Shown here: in pieces, positions 1 through 27,200 of the stretch | Numbering within the stretch: the stretch's first letter is position 1 | How the letters are laid out: each line of letters begins with the position of its first letter | From: Chamaea fasciata | Lineage: Eukaryota > Chordata > Aves > Passeriformes > Sylviidae | Reading direction: 5' to 3' | Length of the DNA: 64,000 bases | NCBI GenBank assembly: GCA_029207755.1 | Contig: JARCOQ010000003.1 | Location: 2,444,759 to 2,508,758 of the forward strand | The notes under the pieces: model-generated | Told to the model about the DNA's origin: nothing | The model's input: the letters and a program-made list of their open reading frames with translations, nothing else | Databases searched by the model: none | Program-made: the position numbers and the translations under genes

Positions 1-3000
1 AAGGCAGGAAATCAAAATTCCTTAAAATCTGTCAGCAGAAGATGAGGGGAGTGAAAGAAAAATTTAGAATTTCTGGGGTTTTTTTCCCTTACTTTTTTTT
101 TTCCCTTACTCGTTTAGTTGGTGGAGAAGATAAAGCAACAGAGAATAAAGAGAGCTCGTGAGCTTGATTGTGAAGTGGTTAGCTCTGCTTGTGCCGCTCG
201 TTGGAAAGCAGTTGAAGCAGCAGGATGAAGTGTTTTGCAAGAATCTATTGATCTGTTAACACTTTCGATGGGCAATTGTCAAGACTGAATGTTTCAATAA
301 GGTCAGAGTTTTGTTCTAGCTCTGATTTATATTTGCTGATTCAACAAAATTGAACAGTTTCACAGGAGCCTATTGATCCTGTCAAAATTTCTATCAGTGG
401 GTGATCGTGGCGTTTCATTTCAGCGGGGTCAAATGTTTTGCTGTCATTTTTTACAAAGGACTTAAGTAGAAAATCTCACTCATCAAAAAAGGAACACTTC
501 AACAGGGTATTTTACACTCCGTTCTTTTTTTTAGTGGAAAAAGGGATCTGAAACAGGCTATCTTTGCCCAATTTTGGGATGAAAACATGTTTTGCAACTG
601 TGGAATTGGCTTTGGGGAAGGGAATTCTGCTTTTAATCCAACCCTAGCTGTAACAGTCCGGGAAGGGAAGGAGGTAATCCCTGTTGTTTTTTTTTTTTAT
701 AGGAAGAGTGCACAGAGGTCCACACGTCTGCCCCAAGCAGTAAGGTCAGGGTTTCCCAGTTTGCCAGGCAAATCTGCAAAAACTGTTTAAATTTTATTGC
801 TTCTCAGTGCCCTCTCTGTCTCTCTGCCAGATGTTACCTGCTGAGCTGCCACAGGGAGCACCCACAGCGAGCTCATGCCTTTGCTCTGAGTGTCTTCAGA
901 TCCACAGGGAAGGCAGTCACCCAAAACCAGCAGCCATGGAGGGCCATCCCTGAAATCCCAATGTGGAAAGACAGCAAAATGTGACTGTTAGAAGAGGAGG
1001 GGGGGGGAGATGCCACCTTTGAAATTCATAAGTAGAAGAAAAAGTGTCCAGGCAGTGGCTGCAGTTACACCAAGAGGCAGGGTGACCTCTGGGTTTGAAG
1101 CTGGTGGCTGGTTCTGAAAGTGAAGGAAACTGTCCCACTTTCCTTGTGTCACTTTCTGAGTCTGGAATCTCTCTCAAAGTGCAGGGATTGCTGACTGAGT
1201 TTTGTGGGAAGAACTCTCAGTGTTTTCATTCATGTGGCTGCACTCTCTGGCAGGGCTTTTCTGAACGTTTCTGCTCTTTTAATTTGTTCCTTATATTTGT
1301 TACCTTTTACTACTGACTCCCTCCCAGTTACATTTTACTTTCCAAGCATCAAAAAATATAGACTGGACCATTAAGGCAAAAAAGTATCAAATATCTGCTA
1401 TAAGTAAATACATTTTCAAGTTTCTCTTTACTAAAACAAACGCACGCACTCACAAATAAGAGTATGTGCAGGGCATGTGCTGTGCATCCACATACCAAAA
1501 ATCAGATGAGGAAAATTGCTCTGTAATACTGAATGAAAATCTTGGGACAGAAAGAAAAAATGAAAGTACTGGAGGAATTTGAACTGGGCTCTGGCATTTT
1601 GCCACAGATGGCAATAAAGCTGCTGCGGGTGGACTTGTACCATTGGAAAAACCCCTGAAAACTGGAGATAACCAACACAGAATATTTTTTGTAGACTTCC
1701 CCGAAAAAGTATGGTTTTGGGCAGCAAGGTTTTTGGCCTCAGAAGTGGAACCTTTTTGTAAGAAGCAATGCAAGAGGAATGCATAGTATTTTAGGGTTTC
1801 ATTCCATTTGCCTGGAGTTCCCTTCACACTTTTGCTGCCAGGGCAAGGTTGTTTCCAGAGCTCCAGCAAACGAATAGTTTAGAAACAGTTGTTAATAATA
1901 ATCCCTTGCACATACAATGGAGGAGTTCCTGTGTCATCCTCATCCCACTGCTGGAAAGATACAGGAGCGTAAAGAAGAGAGCAGTTCCACCATAATATGC
2001 AAATGGAGAAGGAGCAGAGTTACAGAGTCTCCCTCTGCCAGCTCCGGGTTCCCTTAGTCGTCTGGGATTCCCAAGAGTGGATGCTGCAGCTAAACTAAGA
2101 TTTCTGTTACAGCAGAAATGCAGTGGGATCTTCCTGGGGACTAATGGTCTGTTTCTGACGGTTAGGAGCAGCTTTTCAAGGGAAGAAAGGTGCATTTATG
2201 CAGCTGTGCACAGGGAGATGGTGTGATCAGCACGGTCTTCAAGCCGGAAATACGCAAACACTGTAACACCTGCCCTTGGTGCTGCTACTTTCTTGTTTCT
2301 GTTTTAAGAGGATCTGAGGGAGGGGTGTTTTCTCACGCTGTGCAGTTGCATGGAGGTTTCCTGGCTCAAACCAGCTGTTGCTTCAGCCCCAGGACACAGC
2401 TGTCCCCCTTGGCAGCTGTCCAGTGGATTTCTGATATGGCTTTTTTTGGGGACTGTCTGTGCAACTTGCAGCAGGCAGAGAGAGGCTTTCCTGGCAGGTG
2501 CTTGGTGAGAGGAGTAAAGTCTCTCTGTGCCACCTGCTTCAATTTATGGCACAAAGGAGTTGGGGGTGTGTGTGTGTGGAGCGAGGTGCTGGCAGCAGTG
2601 GGAGCACCTGGGGTACAGGCAGCACAGCTGTCCCTCTGCCACGGTGTGTTATTGGCCTGTCTCATCTGTGCCACATGCAGCAAGTTTTGTCTCCCTGCAT
2701 TTGGGGCCAAGGCTGTCTGATCCCACACTGCTGTGCAGGGCTCTTTATCACCCAGAGCCAGGGTTTGGCCAGTGCCGTGTTCCTGTGATAATCCACATGT
2801 GCTTCAGAAGGGTGACTGTGTTCTCTGGCACGGGGCCGTCAGAAACAGCCAACAATCCATCCAACCACCTTCACGTTTGATACAGGCACTCAAAGCACAA
2901 AAACCTTCTAAACTTCTGGTCCTCGAAGAAAAGCCAGCTGGCAGATGCCCAGATTTCATTTGCATGCCCAATTACCCAGCTCATCAGCTTTCCCTTCTGT

Positions 3001-5722
3001 TGGTTCACCCTCACAGGAGGGATGTCCACACTCGCCCACGCAGCTCCTCTGCCCACAGGGACAGAGCTGTGTCTGGGCTTCTGTGGTGGGTGAGCTTCAC
3101 CTCAGCAGGTGTGAGGAGCAAACCCTGCAGGCACAAGTCCCTGATGGGCCCAGGCAGGTCACCAGCCAGCTTTTATCCCTCCCCGACGCACGCAGCATCT
3201 TGCCCCGTTTTTTAGGCACTGCGGTGGTGTTCCTGCACAAATCCATCCCAAGGTAAGAACTTGTGATCCAACCCACCTGTAATTAAAGTTGAATTTAATT
3301 CACATGCTGACTAATCTTAGGTGAGCAGTAAAGTGTAGTCTGTGCAGACTTTGTGTCTGTAAGGTAACCCATTTTATTTATTGGTTCCTTTTTATGACCC
3401 GACACATTTTGGTCTTAAGCTTTGGGATTTGAAACAGGAGCAAAACATTATTTGATGTGATTTTGGTATTTTGCAGTCAGGTGTACTTAGAGATTGGATT
3501 GAACAGAACATACAACTCCTTCTGAGCTTAAGATCCAAACTTTTTACTTGGCAAATTGTCAAGTCTTGCAGCTGGTGCTGGAGGAATAAAGAAGTGTCTA
3601 CTCTTGGTTGCTCTTTAGCATTATTCACACTTGAAGTAAGAACCTGCCCCTTGCCTTGCTGTAATGGAGTTACTGGCATCACTTAACTGTGCTTTAAGTA
3701 TATGCTTGGAGATAAGTTAATGTTTAGTTACTGAGGCCCATGCCTGACATACTGTGCAAATTATGGAGGGTTTGGTTTCCTGGCCACATTTAAACATTGG
3801 AGAATCGTGTTGTTTAGGCTTTAGGATTGCTTCCTTTGGTTTTGTTTTCATCAAGATGGAAAAGCTGATTTAAAGAGAAAAAATAAAAAAAGAAGAATTG
3901 ATTTCTGGTTGGTTTTCAGTCTTTTTTTCATCTCTTTGCTTCTTCAAAGTCCAGTCAGTTCTTTTTTTAAAAAACGTAATCATCCTGCTATGAAAAGCTG
4001 GAAAGAAATATCCTTCTTTTCCCAACAGCATGAGCCCATTTGTATATGTGATATTTTACTCCTGATAAAAGCAAGTTTGCTTTTACTTTACTCGAGGTTT
4101 TTTTATTCACCAGAGAGTTCCAGCTGTGCAAGAACTGAAGCATGTTAGCTGTTCCATTGATCTCATTTGACCAATTCTTTAAGGTCTTTGCGGAGTGAGA
4201 GCTCGATCTCCTGCTTTCAGACACACACAGCTGTACTGTCAGCTTTTGAGGAGAAAAAGTTGCTGTTTCTTTCATGCTTGGTGGAATGGGGACTCCAGAA
4301 GACAAATTATTTTTGGAGCAGTCCTCCTAATACACTTGAAGTGCATCAGAGAGAGAGAGAGAGAGAGGCTGAGGTATTTCATAGCAGACAGGTGTTTGAT
4401 AAGTTCCATGAACTTTACAGTTGCTGTCAAGGCTATGGGAAAACTCCCTGTGTGGCAGGAGAACGGAGCCATGCAACCAAAAAGGCCAAAGTCCTTATCT
4501 GGGCCACATTTTAATCTCCCTCTTGCTTTCAAGGATTTGACTCTGCTGCTCCTTTTCTTGCTCTGGTTTGGATTTGCACGTTCCAGGGCGTTTGTGGAAT
4601 GACCACAGCCTGGTTTAATGTTTGCCTGGGTAAGTATGGCAAAAATCAGGGGAAGTTAGCAGGGCACAGCCTGGAGGGAGCTGCAGTGCAAAGAACAAAG
4701 GATGGGGAGCTAACTAACTGGCTCTGGGTAAGGTCTTTGGTTTACTCACCATAAGAGCTCTTGTGTCTCTGCGATGCCTTCCACTGGCAGTACTTTCAGC
4801 TCATACCCATCACTTTCCTGCCCTCACAAACTGGGCTCCTGCCATAACCCCAGAGATCAGCTTTTGTTCCCGTTTTCCTTTCTGACACAGAAAACCAAGA
4901 GCTGTCATTTGGCTTGGGGAACACGTGCTCTTTGCCCATAAAGGGGAAAAAGGAATTACAGCATTAAAACCAACTATAAGATACCACAAGAAGCTTGGGA
5001 GCATGCCCTGCTTGGCCCAGTTCACTATTTTGGTTTCCTGTATGCAGATACATACTGGATGGTCAGAAAGAGTGTACATCACTTTGCATGCTGTCCTCTC
5101 TGCACTAACCTGATGCTGGATTGGCATTTCTGTGTGAAGGCAGTGCTGGATTCAGATGTTCCACAGGAGTTGCCTGTATTTCCATCTGTGTTGTCTAAGC
5201 CCTTGCAGAGAAGTCTGGCCAGTGATGTTGTTCTGCTCTGCCTTGGTGGTCAGGGAAGCTGCCTTGCTGTGCTGAAGGGTTAAGCCATTCTCCTAAGTGG
5301 ATTTTGCTGATTGGATTGTCCTTCACGTTGATGCTGTGAGCGAAGTGTCATCACATGAGCAATGTTAAAAACCTGCCTGACGCTGGAGGCCATAAGCTGG
5401 TGCTGCAGCTGGCGTGGCTGAGCCAGTTTCTGTAGCCACTGGGCCATGGGTGTGTGTAACCAGCACTGTGTGTGATTGCCTCTGGTGGCCCTGCCCAAAG
5501 GGTGAGGTGTGGCACCTGTCATCTCTTTCATGTGTGCCAAGGAAGGTGGCATCCACACCTCTGCACACATAGCGAGCTCCACGCTGCTGGAGTGTCTTCT
5601 GTGCTGCACACCTCACCAGTGCCAGTGGGCTTGCCTTTGGAAAAGGAATTCTGAGAGTAATTGGTGCAGTCATTTAAGAATTTCTCCATGACCTAGTTAA
5701 TTTTCTTGTTTGTCTTTTCCAG
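1..5722 (+). other. SLC1A4: SLC1A4 intron 1 (3' part)
   Basis: This stretch precedes the first recognisable SLC1A4 exon. It contains no GC-rich, CpG-rich segment that could be the family's large first coding exon (N-terminus to the residue before NLFPANL), so exon 1 and the promoter must lie upstream of the window. All open frames are short and match nothing I recognise. Visible small features are a (GT)n run near 2569-2578, a perfect (AG)10 at 4348-4367 and T-rich runs near 90-110 and 690. The intron ends in a good pyrimidine tract and AG at 5721-5722. It is read as the 3' part of an intron longer than 5.7 kb. Confidence 0.8.
4348..4367. repeat. (AG)10 microsatellite
   Basis: Ten perfect AG units in SLC1A4 intron 1. 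Confidence 0.95.
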
Positions 5723-20223
<14,501 letters not shown>

Positions 20224-20780
20224 ACTCGAGGCCGCTCGTCAAGACCAGTCCTAGAGATGGCCCAGGGACTTGTCAACGCACCCAGACATTTGCAGCACGA
20301 CCAGGGGCTCTTTGGATGGCTCTTGGACGTGCTCAGTTCCAGTCTGTTTTCAAATATGCTGGCCTGGGGAAGGGGGAGGGAGGTGGGGTGGGCAGAGAAG
20401 GGGTTTTGAGAAGGAACACTCGCATTATAATAGTATTTTGATAGTTTCTATGTGTACATTTCTTGTGTACATGTATATGAGAACTGCCATTGAGGCTTCT
20501 GGTGTCACAAGACTTCCATTAGTGAAGGCTCAGATGGGTTAAAGATAGGGGGGTAGACAAACCCAGTACGTGCTTATTTGTAGGGAAAATTTTTTTGCTG
20601 CTGTTTGAATGGAGGAGCAGTCTAGAAACTCCAGAGTGGGTGAAAATGTTGCTTAAATTTGTTTTCTAGCCTGGAAACACTTACTGACCATTACAGCCAT
20701 GATATGAAGCAACATTTTTCTCCCACTCCCCTTCCTCTCATGTTCTCCGATCCATTAAAAACATTGAATATGTCCTTAAA
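20224..20780 (+). other. SLC1A4: SLC1A4 3' UTR (short form)
   Basis: Sequence from the stop codon to a likely cleavage region after ATTAAA at 20754-20759, followed by a T-rich downstream element (about 20785-20815). No coding sequence. Mammalian SLC1A4 has a longer 3' UTR, so a longer form running toward 22 kb is possible. Confidence 0.55.
20754..20759 (+). terminator. SLC1A4: Candidate poly(A) signal ATTAAA of SLC1A4
   Basis: The common variant hexamer ATTAAA lies 530 nt past the stop codon, with a T-rich stretch 25-60 nt downstream. It is the first reasonable signal after the stop; later ones cannot be excluded. Confidence 0.45.
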
Positions 20781-22414
20781 ACTAGCTGTTTTCTATTTTT
20801 AATTTTTTTTTGTTTCATACCTAAATTAATAGCTTATAGGCACTTGTTTCATTCTCCCACTGCATTGCAGCTCAGAGCAGCTTTCCTGCCTTTTGGTGAG
20901 TAACCCCCAAACTGTGGGGCCAAACAGAGGAGATCTTTGTGCAGATCAAGGATTGGTTTCCTCCTTTCTTCTAACCAAGCTGTTAAGGAAAAAATCCAGA
21001 GGAAGAACAAATTTTGTTAAAGTAATAATCCCTTTGGGGCTGGAAAAAAAATGTAGAGTCTGTTCCAGCATGAAAGAGGCTTGCCTGTGACAACATCCAT
21101 AAATCCATAAGTCAGTTTCCTTCATGAAACACACCATCCTCTGCTAGCACTCCAGGTCCTGCTCATGTTTATTTAATGGTTCAATCCAAACGACTTTAGT
21201 CATACTCTCTTCCAGCAAAATTGAGTAGGGATAGGAAAAATTCTGAGCACAGATCATGTGGAAACTGATGACAGGCAAGTCTGAGTCTTGGCTTGAAAGG
21301 GGAAGAGAAGAGGTGAGTTTATAACCCCAGTGATCTCTGTGTGGGAGCTGGCTACCTGTTCCTGCTAGGATTTGGTCCTGCCATAAATGTTCTTCTGGCA
21401 GCAGTTTACTCTTAGTAGTTCTAGGTGATGCTGGGTCAGGGTAATGCTTTAGTGGCAGATGGTAATTTTTGCTTGGAGCTCATCCAAATGCTTCTGGATT
21501 CTTACTCCTCCTTTTTGCCTTTACAGTCTCCTTCCTGAATTTGCATCCCAAACCTGAACGAAGTCTGGCAAACTCATTACAAAGATCCCGTTGATTTATC
21601 TTGGATCTTTGGATGCTAATAGTTAAAAACTACACGTGCCAAGATTTGCCTGGACTTGTCATGTTTTCCCTTGGCTACTTCAACAAGAGGTTGCATGTGG
21701 TCCATCTCCACACTGTTAATTCACCAATATATATTTACACTTAGCTTTGATATAAAGTAATGCTAAAGTCTCCCTTTTTCTTTCTCCTCTCTTGCTTCAG
21801 AGGAATCTATCTTGGAAAGATATCAGCACTAGGAAGAGGCAACTCCAACTGAAGCAGCTGCCTTCCTTTGCAAAGCATCCTTCCCTGGTGAAGGGACACA
21901 ATGAATTTTGCAGAGAGATGCTCAGAGTGAGATGAGACGTGGCCACCCCTGTGGGAGAGCACAGTGAGTGTGTCATGACTGGCTGGTCAGTCCTGTGCAC
22001 TGGAGCCATGCAGGCAATCCAAGTAGGAAAGGATTAGTCAGTCCTCTGGGAAACTGCAGGTGGAGTTTCTTCTTAGCCAGTTTATTTATAACCATGTCCA
22101 CAGAATTTGGTCATTCCTTGGCTCGTCTTCAAAATGGAAGGAGACAAACACAAGTGTCTAGGGATGTCTTTTGCCCAGCAGATCGACTTTGTATTTCTTC
22201 CTGTTAGAATCTTCCTGACTCTTTTAGACTCAGGAAACCAAAAGCACATTTTTAAGTCTAATTATCTCTTTGAAATATCTGAATGCACCAGAACCCCAAA
22301 TACCTTGATTTTAAAGTAGTATATGGATGTCTCAAGGAAGCTGAAAATCCTGACTGTCCCTTGTTGGCTGGGTTCTGTAGTTGTATTTTGTTCCTCATCA
22401 GTTTAGCTCCTGTG

Positions 22415-22893
22415 CTTTTGTGAGACCCCCTGGAATACTGTGTACAGTTCTGGTGTTCCCAGCATAAGAAGGACATGGAACTGTTGGAGCAAGTCCAGAG
22501 GAGGGCCACAAGGAGGATGGGAGCACACCCCCTGCAAAGGCAGGCTGACAAAGTTGGGGCTGTTCAGCCCAGAGAAGAAAAGGTTGCATTGCAACCTTCC
22601 GGTATCTGCAGGGGGTCTACAGGGAAGCCAGAGAGGGGCTTTGTCAGGAACTGTAGTGGTAGGACAGGGACCAATTGATACAAACTAAAAGAGATGAAAT
22701 TTGGTGAGATACTGGAACAGGCTGCCCAGGAAGGTTGTGGATGCCCCAACCCTGACAGTGTTCGAAGCAAGGCTGGATAAGGCCTTGAGTAACCTGGTCT
22801 AGTGGAAGGTGTCCCTGCACATGTCAGGGGGCTTGGGACTGGATGATCTTTAAGGCCCTTTCCAGCCCCTTAACATTCTTTGGTTCTATGATG
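22415..22893 (+). mobile_element. CR1 LINE 3' fragment, about 480 nt
   Basis: The longest transposon copy in the window. It starts inside the CR1 3' region (GAGACCCCCTGGAATACTG), runs through GGACATGGAACTGTTGGAGC and GGCTGTTCAGCCCAGAGAAG, and ends GACTGGATGATCTTTAAGGC then GGTTCTATGATG. 5' truncation at this point is typical of CR1 target-primed insertion. No intact ORF2 remains. It lies 2.2 kb past the SLC1A4 stop codon, in the same orientation. Confidence 0.93.
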
Positions 22894-24177
22894 CTCTCCC
22901 TCACTGTGACACATGCAGCTAGGATCAGGACATGGTGGCAGCACTAAAATGACAGTTCATGAAGCATCACAGCACCACTTCAGAGAAGAACACATCTCAA
23001 TTTTAATTTTTTTTTTTCATCCTTGTAGCAGTGTGCCATAGGCTGTGGGACATTGTTCCTGGCAGGGAATCCCAGGAAGTGGCTCAGAGTCTTCACTGAA
23101 CACCTCTCCCAGTCCCCACTAATGGATTGCCATGTTTTGCATCCATGTGAATGTCTAGTCCCGTGTAAAGCTTGTTAGAGCAGTTGGATTTAAGGAGGTC
23201 AGATCATTCTCATAGCAGGAATTTAATAATGGAAACCTGACATTCCTTCTCTTGGAAACAGATATCATAGGATTTACATGAATCAGGAGTATTCAGCTCT
23301 TAAACCTGCCAGAAATCTGTAGGCTTACAAAAGCCATACTTTAGTTTTAAAAATGTGCCAGTTCTTTTGTTGTTTGTGCAGAACAAGAGGGATCAATGGA
23401 AGCAGGAGTGCTGGGTAACTACTGCTTGTCAGAACATCTTCTTGGTCTTTTTTTTTAATCATTTGTGTCAGAATTTACATTTCTAGTTTTTCTGTGATTT
23501 CTGAGTTTTCTAGAACTCTCTACCTGGATTGTTTTCTTAAGGTAGGAATATGAAAGATGCAGTATTTCACTCTCTGAGACTGTAAAAAAAAAAAAAAGTG
23601 ATACATTCCAAAAACTGCCACTGTAATGACGTGGATCCTGGTGGTAAGCCTGATGAGATAGAACACTTGCCATTTGCTCTAAGTGCTCAGGGTCTTCAGG
23701 TAAGGGAAAAAAATGAAAAGACATTTAAAGGATGTGCATTTGAGATGCTGTTGTTGACCTGCAGTGTAATGTGTTACACTGGGAGCTGCCTGTTGCAGGA
23801 GGCTGTGGGCTGAGAAGGTGCTCAGGAGCCTTGCAGGTGCAGCCAGGGGTACCTGCTCTGCTCTCACCCCGGCACTCCACAAATCTGGTGCCACTGTGGC
23901 ACTTAACTCCAATGTCCCCTGGCTGGAGACATGTATTTCTGTTCTCCTGACATAACTGTAAATTGGAAACCTTTAGTTGGTTGGTTTTTTTTTAAAGAGG
24001 AAATAAATTCCATGTAGAAAACGCTGTTTTCTATTTGATTTTAGGTTGTTTATTTGTTGTTGGTTTTTTTTTTTCTGGAAGGTACACGTTCTGTCCTCAG
24101 CTCATGTCCTACCCTCTAGTACAGGAATTGCTTTTTGAGAGAAAGATATGGAAATGACATGGTGTGTTTCTTGGGGT

Positions 24178-24247
24178 GTCCTGTGCAGGGCCAGGAGTTG
24201 GACTCAATGATCCTCGTGGGTCCCTTCCAACTCAGTGGATTCTATGA
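24178..24247 (+). mobile_element. CR1 LINE 3'-end fragment
   Basis: About 70 nt matching the CR1 3' end: CAGGGCCAGGAGTTGGACTC, then AATGATCCTCGTGGGTCCCT and GGATTCTATGA at the terminus. Severely 5'-truncated. Confidence 0.85.
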
Positions 24248-27200
24248 AATATTGAGGAGTCTGCATGCCTTTCTTCAGTGAAGTTTCTTTGACCATTTTG
24301 CACCATCTTTTATTTCTTCTCTAGGACTGACTTTTCACTCCATGCTGTATTTATCACTGCCTGATCTCATCCTGTTCCCTGGAACACCTTATGTTCTTTT
24401 TATGTTTCAGTGGCTCAGGAATAAGTGGGAGAGTGGATAGAATTTTGAGGGCTCTTGTTTGCATTTTGCCTTGCTCCTGTCCTGAACTCAGCAGAGGTTT
24501 GTGAGCCTTGGTAGTTTAGAGTTGCTCTGAGAGTGCAGAGCAGTATCTGTCTCTCACACTGAGGAAGGTGCTTGTTCTATGCTTTGAGATGTGACTGTAG
24601 GGGCCCGAAAAATCGTAGTGAGCAGTGAAAGGTGCCAGGATTGACTGCCTTTATGGTATTTTTAGTAAAGATCTTGTGTTCCTAAGAACTGAGCTTTAGC
24701 TGAGTCTTGGTGTTGGTAATTGCACCACAAGGCTCAGTAATTGCAAAGGGCTTTAAACCCTTCTGGGGATGTCTCTTGAAATCAGGGAGGCTTTTGTGCT
24801 GGGAAGGGACTAGAGCCATTCCCAGGGCTTCCCCTGCCAGGATGTGACAAACGGGGCTGTGTCCTTGGGGTAGAACAGAGAGGTGGAGCCGGCCAAAGTA
24901 CCACATCAGTTGGTGAAACAATCTCTGCTTTGTCTTTCTGGGCAGCCCTGAGGAGGCAATGGCCCTGAGCTGGAGGTGGGGAGAGGCTGGAAGGGGCAGG
25001 AAGGTTTCCTGTTGTTTCCTCTGTTCCCATACTCTTCCCTGGGCATTTGCTGTGGCCGGTGCCAGAATATGGTCATGACCCAGTGTCACCATTCCTGTTC
25101 TCCTGTGGTTCCTCCTTATTTTGCAGCAAGAACAATGAAATCTGAGGTGTTTAGGCAGTTCCTCTTTCAGTCAAGTCAAAGTCCCTGTCATCTCTGTCAC
25201 TGACCACCCAGCCATACGTTGTAGGTTGTGTCCTCAAGAGCTTGCAAAATGGACAAAACCACCACCTCTTCTGCAAAGATTTGCAGCATTGCTCTACAGT
25301 CTGGGCTAAATCTTCACTCTGGTCCTCTGCTAACACAGGGCATTTCTGCAGCCACTGTAAAGCATCATCCTGTTGGAAATGATTGTTTTTTATCCTGACC
25401 CTCCCACAGGCGGTGAGCAGTGGGCCTCAGGTACCAAGTCAAAAGAGCAAAATATAAACTCTCACCAAAGAAAAATTGTCACATCTTGACTGATTTTAAC
25501 AGAGCCTTGGCAGTTCATAGTCACAGAGCTGCCTGTAATGACTGATCTGGTGACAGATGAACAGCACAGAATTAGGCGGGTTGCATAAGTCCTGTACCTG
25601 TGCTTCCTTTTCTCTAAAACAGGTTTACAGATATTTACGTGTCTCTCACAGGCCACAGTGTGGAAGACAGTGAGTTGCAATGTTTGGAAAGCACTCTTAA
25701 GACACAGAGCAATAAATCTTGAAGAATAATGAACTTTTCAAAAATCTGAAAGGAATCAAATAATGCAAGTACGCGGAGTTGCACTGGGCTAGAGGAGGAA
25801 TGACTGATGGAAAGGGGATCAGGTGGATGCATTCGCTGGGCTAATTCAGGGGGAGCAGGGGAGCTGCAGTGTCAGTGCTGAGGTGTCAGTGTGAGCTGCA
25901 GTTCAGAAAAGGGATGTGACTTAGTCAAGGGCAGCACAGTGCCCTGTTCTAGCTGCCTCCTTCCATCTCCAGCTGACATGCCATGAAAGCTCAGGCTCAG
26001 GTGAATTAACAGACATCACCATGGATTCGACATCTAAATTGGAAGTCTTGACAGCTTAGTTCCTGACTAGTTTCAGTGGGAGAAAGAGCTTTTCAGCTCA
26101 AAGAACAAGTTGTCTTGTTGTCAGTAAGGGTGAAAAAGATGGAGAAAAAGGAGGAAGAGCTGGAAGGCTGCAGGGGCACTGTCACAGAAGACAGGGTGAG
26201 CAAGAGGATAAAGAAGCATCTTTTTCTTGGCATTTTGATATGGATAGGGTCAAAGAGGCTGCAGGCATTTGTCTGGCATGTAGCAGACACAACACAAATC
26301 CCTGCCTGCTGCTTGGGTGGGATTTGCGGGGAGAGGCAGGAGTGCTGAAGTTTCTGAAATGCAGCAAGGCGGCATGCAGAGGGGCCAGCATGGAGCTCTG
26401 ATAAGCTGCTGCTGGCTGCTGGCCACGACCAGAGGAACAGTTCTGGATCAGGGATTGACCCACATTCCTCCTTGCAGGACAGCCAGGACAAATGCTCCTC
26501 AGATAAATGCATGGAGACCATTATTCTCTGAGGACAAAGACTGACTTGTTATCTATGGGAGCAGATTGATGAAAGCCATGCTCACTTGCTGCTTGAGTTT
26601 CTGGCAGGAGGGAAGAGGGTTTGACAAATGGTCTAAAACGTTTTTCAGGCTTTGGGCAACACATTGAGACAGTTGCCCCTGAATATTTCAACTCTGACAA
26701 TAAGTGATCAAGAGCCTTGTTTGGCACCTGTAGGTTTTCACATCTGAGCACTGTCTTGGGAAGTTAATGTTAACGCAGAATTCATTCTCTGCATGAGGTC
26801 TTCACAGACATTTGTGACCAGCAGGCATCGTTTCACAGCTGTATAAGTGAATGAGTAGAGAAAAAGGTGAAAGAGCTCTCTCTTGAGTCACATGAAGACT
26901 TGCCAAGCCAGCTAGGAGCAGACTCTTGAGTCCCAAAGCCAGGTTCTATGTTAGCTAACAACTATCATCCTCTTAAAAAAAAAAAAAAAAAAAATCCGTA
27001 CCTGAGGGTTTATAAATACATTTGATTCCGTACAGAGATTTTAATAGAAGAGGGAAAAAAAATCTCATTCAAGAGTTCACAGTGTGTTTACTTATCAAAT
27101 GATATCTCAGTGTCAGAAGATGCATGCATCATCCTTAACAGTTATGAAATCTCATTTGAATTTAACCTCAGATCTCGGTGCCAGCAGGAGGGGAGGACTG

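Noticed and set aside
1..5722. Possible SLC1A4 exon 1 inside the window
   Set aside because: No segment encodes the expected N-terminal helices (the LLRMLRMIILPLV-type region), and there is no CpG island, so the exon must be upstream.
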